Below are positions 60,510-64,000 of a stretch of DNA of 64,000 nucleotides, in pieces. Numbering within the stretch: the stretch's first letter is position 1; each line of letters opens with the position of its first letter. A program made the translations under genes and the position numbers. The DNA lies in the NCBI RefSeq assembly GCF_030269925.1, contig NC_085116.1:11470001-11534000 (forward strand), read 5' to 3'. Origin of the DNA: Bombyx mori. Taxonomy: Eukaryota > Arthropoda > Insecta > Lepidoptera > Bombycidae. The notes under the pieces were generated by a model. The model did no database searches and was not told the origin of the DNA. It saw nothing but the letters and a program-made list of their open reading frames with translations.

Positions 60510-60780
60510 ATTTTTTTTATTGCTTAAATGGGTGGATGAGCTCACAGCCCACCTGGTGTTAAGTGGTTACTGGAGCCCATAGACATCTACGACGTAAATG
60601 CGCCACCAACCTTGAGATATAAGTTCTAATGTCTCAAGTATAGTTACAACGGCTGCTCCACCCTTCAAACCGAAACGCATTACTGCTTCACGGCAGAAAT
60701 AGGCAGGGTGGTGGTACTTACCCGCGCGGACTCACAAGAGGTCCTACCACCAGTAAACAAGAGGTCCTACCTAGCAGTAA
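60510..60780 (-). mobile_element. Bm1 SINE lacking head, with duplicated end
   Basis: T-run, full body and CCACCAGTAA, then a second near-copy of the last 23 bases (60734-60756 repeated at 60757-60780). Confidence 0.93.
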
Positions 60781-61274
60781 AAGTGGTAAAGTATCAAATG
60801 CCTTTGATATTATTTTCTAAACGTATCCAAGAAAACAAAATAGAATAACAAATCAAAGTTATGTCAATTCAAGCGTGTGCTTCCTTGCAATAATAAATTA
60901 TAAAAAATTCCGTTCAGCGTGATCGATCTAACCAGAAATAGCCGCGGGCGTTTGTTGGACTTCGCGGCGCAATGAATGTTGCACGCGTCGCACCGATGCC
61001 GAACCTTAATATTTAATGTACACCAACCACCATTTCTATGACGCCATGCGCTATTTAAAATTCAGCATCAAACATGTCACGAGTATTTCCTGCATTCTTA
61101 TTTAACCACCTAAATGTAAATATGTCTATGTAATGTTTCCTTAGTGAGGGGGTCATTTTACCGTGATTCAATGGAATACGAAATGAATTATGTCGAGAAC
61201 CCAAATATGTTTTTCATGAATATCGATCAAGTATCTACCAGGTTTTCTATGGTTGTATGTCTCGAAAGCTATTT
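60781..61274. other. Unique sequence, nothing recognised
   Basis: A GC-rich patch at 60940-60990 (ATAGCCGCGGGCGTTTG). No gene supported. Confidence 0.4.
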
Positions 61275-61636
61275 GTACCGCGTTCATACCAATTATTATT
61301 TTATTGGGCTAAGAAGTTTCACTCTTATCTGCTCTGCGCATGATCATTGTTCGAACGCATAGTTTAAAGTACGCATAGTTTTTTAGTTACTGGTGGCAGG
61401 ACCTATTGTGAGTCCGCGCGGGTAGGTACCTCCGCCCTGCCTATTTCTGCCGTGAAGCAGTAATGCGTTTCGGTTTGAAGGGTAGGGCAGCCGTTGTAAT
61501 TATACTTGAGACCTTAGAACTTATATCTCAAGGTTGGTGGCGCACTTACGTTGTAGATGTCTATGGGCTCCAGTAACCACTTAACACCAGGTGAGCTGTG
61601 AGCTCGTCCACCCATCTAAGCAATATAAAAAAAAAT
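61275..61636 (+). mobile_element. Bm1 SINE with alternative 5' head
   Basis: Starts GTACCGCGTTCATACC like the copy at 54267, with 25 extra bases before GATCATTGTTCGAACGCATA. The body is close to consensus and has an A-tail. Confidence 0.9.
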
Positions 61637-62300
61637 GCAAAGTTTTTTATTGAAACGATTACATGAAAGTTTTCATACCATTCAAAATACAATACTTCCA
61701 GATAGAAATAGGCAAAACAGTAAGTGCCCACTCGTGCTTATGCCTCATCGTCAGTTTCTATGGTGGAGTTACAGGGTTAAAACTTAGACAGGAAAATAAA
61801 TAAGTAGACTACAGCTATGAAAAATGTACAGGGACATAAGTATCATAAGATTCAAGTCTAAGATAAATTTTCGAATTGAATCCAACACGTCCTATCCATC
61901 GTGGCTCGGTCTTCGCGTTGCTGTCTAAATAAATAACGCAACGTTTTTGAGTAAGTGCGTCGAAATTCGAGGAAAAAAACGTTGACTCTCGCTTATCTTA
62001 TTCCTTCGAACAACAGTTACGTAAATATGGAGAGAGATCCCGGGGCGCGGAAGAGTATTTCATTATCCGTGACCTGTTGAGCGCAAGATTTGTGACTCAT
62101 CTCCTTGACGTAACGACGTACGTTCGCAATACGATTTTTATATAAGACATCAAATTTTCTTTAGTATTTACGTGCTTAAGTCGAGCACGCATCCGCTGCG
62201 TGAATATTTTCCTATTTTCATCAATGTAATGAACAGAAAACGCGGCTTCTTTTTCCGTACAAACACACTTAATAAATGTAAAGCGTTTAAAAACGCAAAG
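61637..62300. other. Unique sequence, trace of an old SINE
   Basis: GATAGAAATAGGCAAAACAG at about 61700 resembles a reversed Bm1 middle but is too short to call firmly. Confidence 0.3.
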
Positions 62301-62471
62301 TAACGCGTTTCGGTTTGAAGGGTGGGGCAGCCGTTGTAACTATACTCTAGACCTTAGAACTTATTCTCAAGGTGGGTAGCGCATTTACGTTTTGGATGTC
62401 TATGGGCTCCAGTAACCACTTAACATCAGGTGGGCTGTGAGCTCGTCCACCGAACTAAGCAATAAAAAAAA
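62301..62471 (+). mobile_element. Bm1 SINE 3' half
   Basis: TAACGCGTTTCGGTTTGAAG to CCACCGAACTAAGCAATA and an A-run; 5' half missing. Confidence 0.92.
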
Positions 62472-64000
62472 ACTTAAACAGTTGGCCTTAAGAGATTTTT
62501 ACAGCAAGGTTTTTATATGAAATTCAATGCTCTCACCTACCATCCGGTGCTCTTTGCCGACTTCCGCATAGCGGCAATCAGGGCCAGGCAAGCGATGATG
62601 CTCTGTCAATACCGAGGCGAGAGGTTGCCCTGATAAACTTATCTGACTCCTCTCCCTTTGGGCCCTTCCCCCTGTCGTCTCCGTTTATCTTTTACGTATG
62701 TTACGCCCGCGCCGTGTTTACTATCGCACAAAGTCGCTTAGCTTGTACTTTCTTCACGTTTTATATCATTGGCGTTTATCGAAAGTGAGATGCCTTTTTC
62801 TTTTTATGTTTAGAAGACTATCAAAGATCAAAACCCCTTAGTTTAGTTCAGCATCCAACAATTTATATTCGTTTACGTACAGAACAAATTGTTATGCTGT
62901 TTGGCAAGAAATAGTATATTTGGCGTATTGCCCGAAGACCGCTACAAGTATCTTGCACGAAATATAGAAATAAAATTCAGTTAATGTCACCCAACTGCAC
63001 TGTACCATTCAAAGACATCAAAGAATATATAAATCTTAACTCAAACATCAGCAGAAAAACATTTATATGTCTCTTTATATGTCATTATATGTATACTTGT
63101 ATACACATAATAAATAATGATGTATTTTGTATATCCAATTGAAATTATGTACAATCACTGACGAAAATGTTTATATTACTAAAAGTACAAACATAAGTTG
63201 AACACTGTAATTGAATATTGTAACGTACTCAGTCGTGATTTATTTAATGTTATTTGAAAATTCAACGTGAAAGCTTTCAATGAGCCTCATCATTCGTTAA
63301 AAGCTGTCCAAAAGCTTTACATTCAAATAAAATACAGAATCGAGATCCTAAAAGGCAGACACAATTCTTCTGCCTCGAATTTATTGACATTACTGTTTTA
63401 CCTTAAAAGGTTTCACTCAAAATCAATCGAGTGAAAATTTAATGACTCCTTTCAAATTCGTATTAATTCACCTTAACGTGCAAACCGTGGGCCGAAGTGG
63501 TGGAGTGTAAAACGCGGTGTTTTCTCGCGAAACAATTAAATTTTCCATACATCGACAGCGTAAGAAGTGGAGTTCGAAGCATGGGTGCGATGAGGTAGCG
63601 TTAAGCCGGCCCAGTTAAGCTGAAGATCTTAGCGCGTTCGTCGAACATTCAATAGCGATCGATAGGGTCGGAGGGAGCGCCAGCCTACCGGGGGCTAAAT
63701 ACAATTTACCTTTGTTATTTTTCGTGTCATTAAACTGCGTCGCGATCACGAATGCTTGATCGGGATTGCGAACTCCGATGTGAATTGTTTGTGAGCTTTT
63801 GTTTCCCCACTCCGTTTGGCTGCGACGCGAAATCAATTAACGACCGAACCCCTCCCTGAATTTTCTTCATGTATTTCGATTTGATTAAATACTGGTTTTA
63901 AACAGAGGATTTTTTTTTCATTTCGCAAATAAAAAATGACAAAAACATGTATGCAATTTACAAGCCATTTTTGTTTCACGGGTTTCCAAATCCCAACGAT
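62472..64000. other. Unique sequence to window end, nothing recognised
   Basis: 63480-63860 is GC-richer with a 73-codon minus frame lacking any domain. The expected next Rbp6 exon is not visible. Confidence 0.4.

Larger units (their letters stand above)
50508..64000 (+). other. Inferred intron sequence downstream of the Rbp6 exon
   Basis: It starts with a consensus GTGAGT donor. I did not find the expected next exon (VECKKAQPKE...) before the window ends, so this intron is probably at least 13.4 kb. It holds a LINE fragment close to the exon and a cluster of Bm1 copies, most of them in + orientation between 52.5 and 62.5 kb. Confidence 0.55.

Noticed and set aside
1..64000. CRISPR array, bacterial operon or viral genome
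   Set aside because: Repeats are dispersed transposons of several classes, not regularly spaced. There is an intron-split exon and no dense coding.

Overview
The window is AT-rich eukaryotic DNA from a moth, almost certainly the domestic silkworm Bombyx mori or its wild relative B. mandarina. The main evidence is about twenty copies, whole or partial, of the tRNA-derived SINE Bm1. Lepidopteran Helitrons (5'-TC ... CTAG-3' inserted between A and T) and several 5'-truncated LINEs support the same call. There is no operon-like arrangement and no dense coding. Nearly every open frame here is short and behaves as chance.

One host coding exon can be supported: an 83-nt exon on the + strand at 50425-50507. 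It has a clean 3' splice site and a GTGAGT donor and encodes the RNP1 core and following helix of the second RRM of a Musashi-family RNA-binding protein, best matching Rbp6. The rest of the window is then read as parts of two large introns of that gene, at least 50.4 kb upstream and at least 13.4 kb downstream. Neither the first half of RRM2 nor the next exon was found by eye.

Layout. 1-15 kb: Bm1 pieces, LINE-tail fragments, a Helitron split by a LINE fragment (3375-3766), another short Helitron (10169-10390) and two unclassified repeats. 15-31 kb: a Bm1 between 63-bp direct repeats (15204-15592), Helitrons, two full-length Bm1 copies with tRNA-like heads, an old RTE-like 3' end, and GC-richer unique blocks that may be regulatory. 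31-42 kb: Helitrons including two same-orientation copies of one family 0.8 kb apart, two copies of another LINE tail, and more Bm1. 42-48 kb: an RTE-type retroposon with 19-bp target-site duplications and no RT active-site block, then an RTE-like C-terminal fragment. 48-52 kb: a palindrome-rich block, the Rbp6 exon, and a LINE fragment about 0.6 kb downstream of it. 52-64 kb: a Bm1-rich stretch including two copies with an unusual 5' head, a third RTE-like 3' end, a CRE-bearing block and a short Helitron.

The genes do not form a pathway. The biology here is one conserved neural or post-transcriptional regulator exon inside introns shaped by several transposon families. The most distinctive signals are a 3'-terminal stem-loop kept in three diverged RTE-like copies while its stem sequence changes, the alternative-head Bm1 subfamily, and the long duplication around one Bm1.
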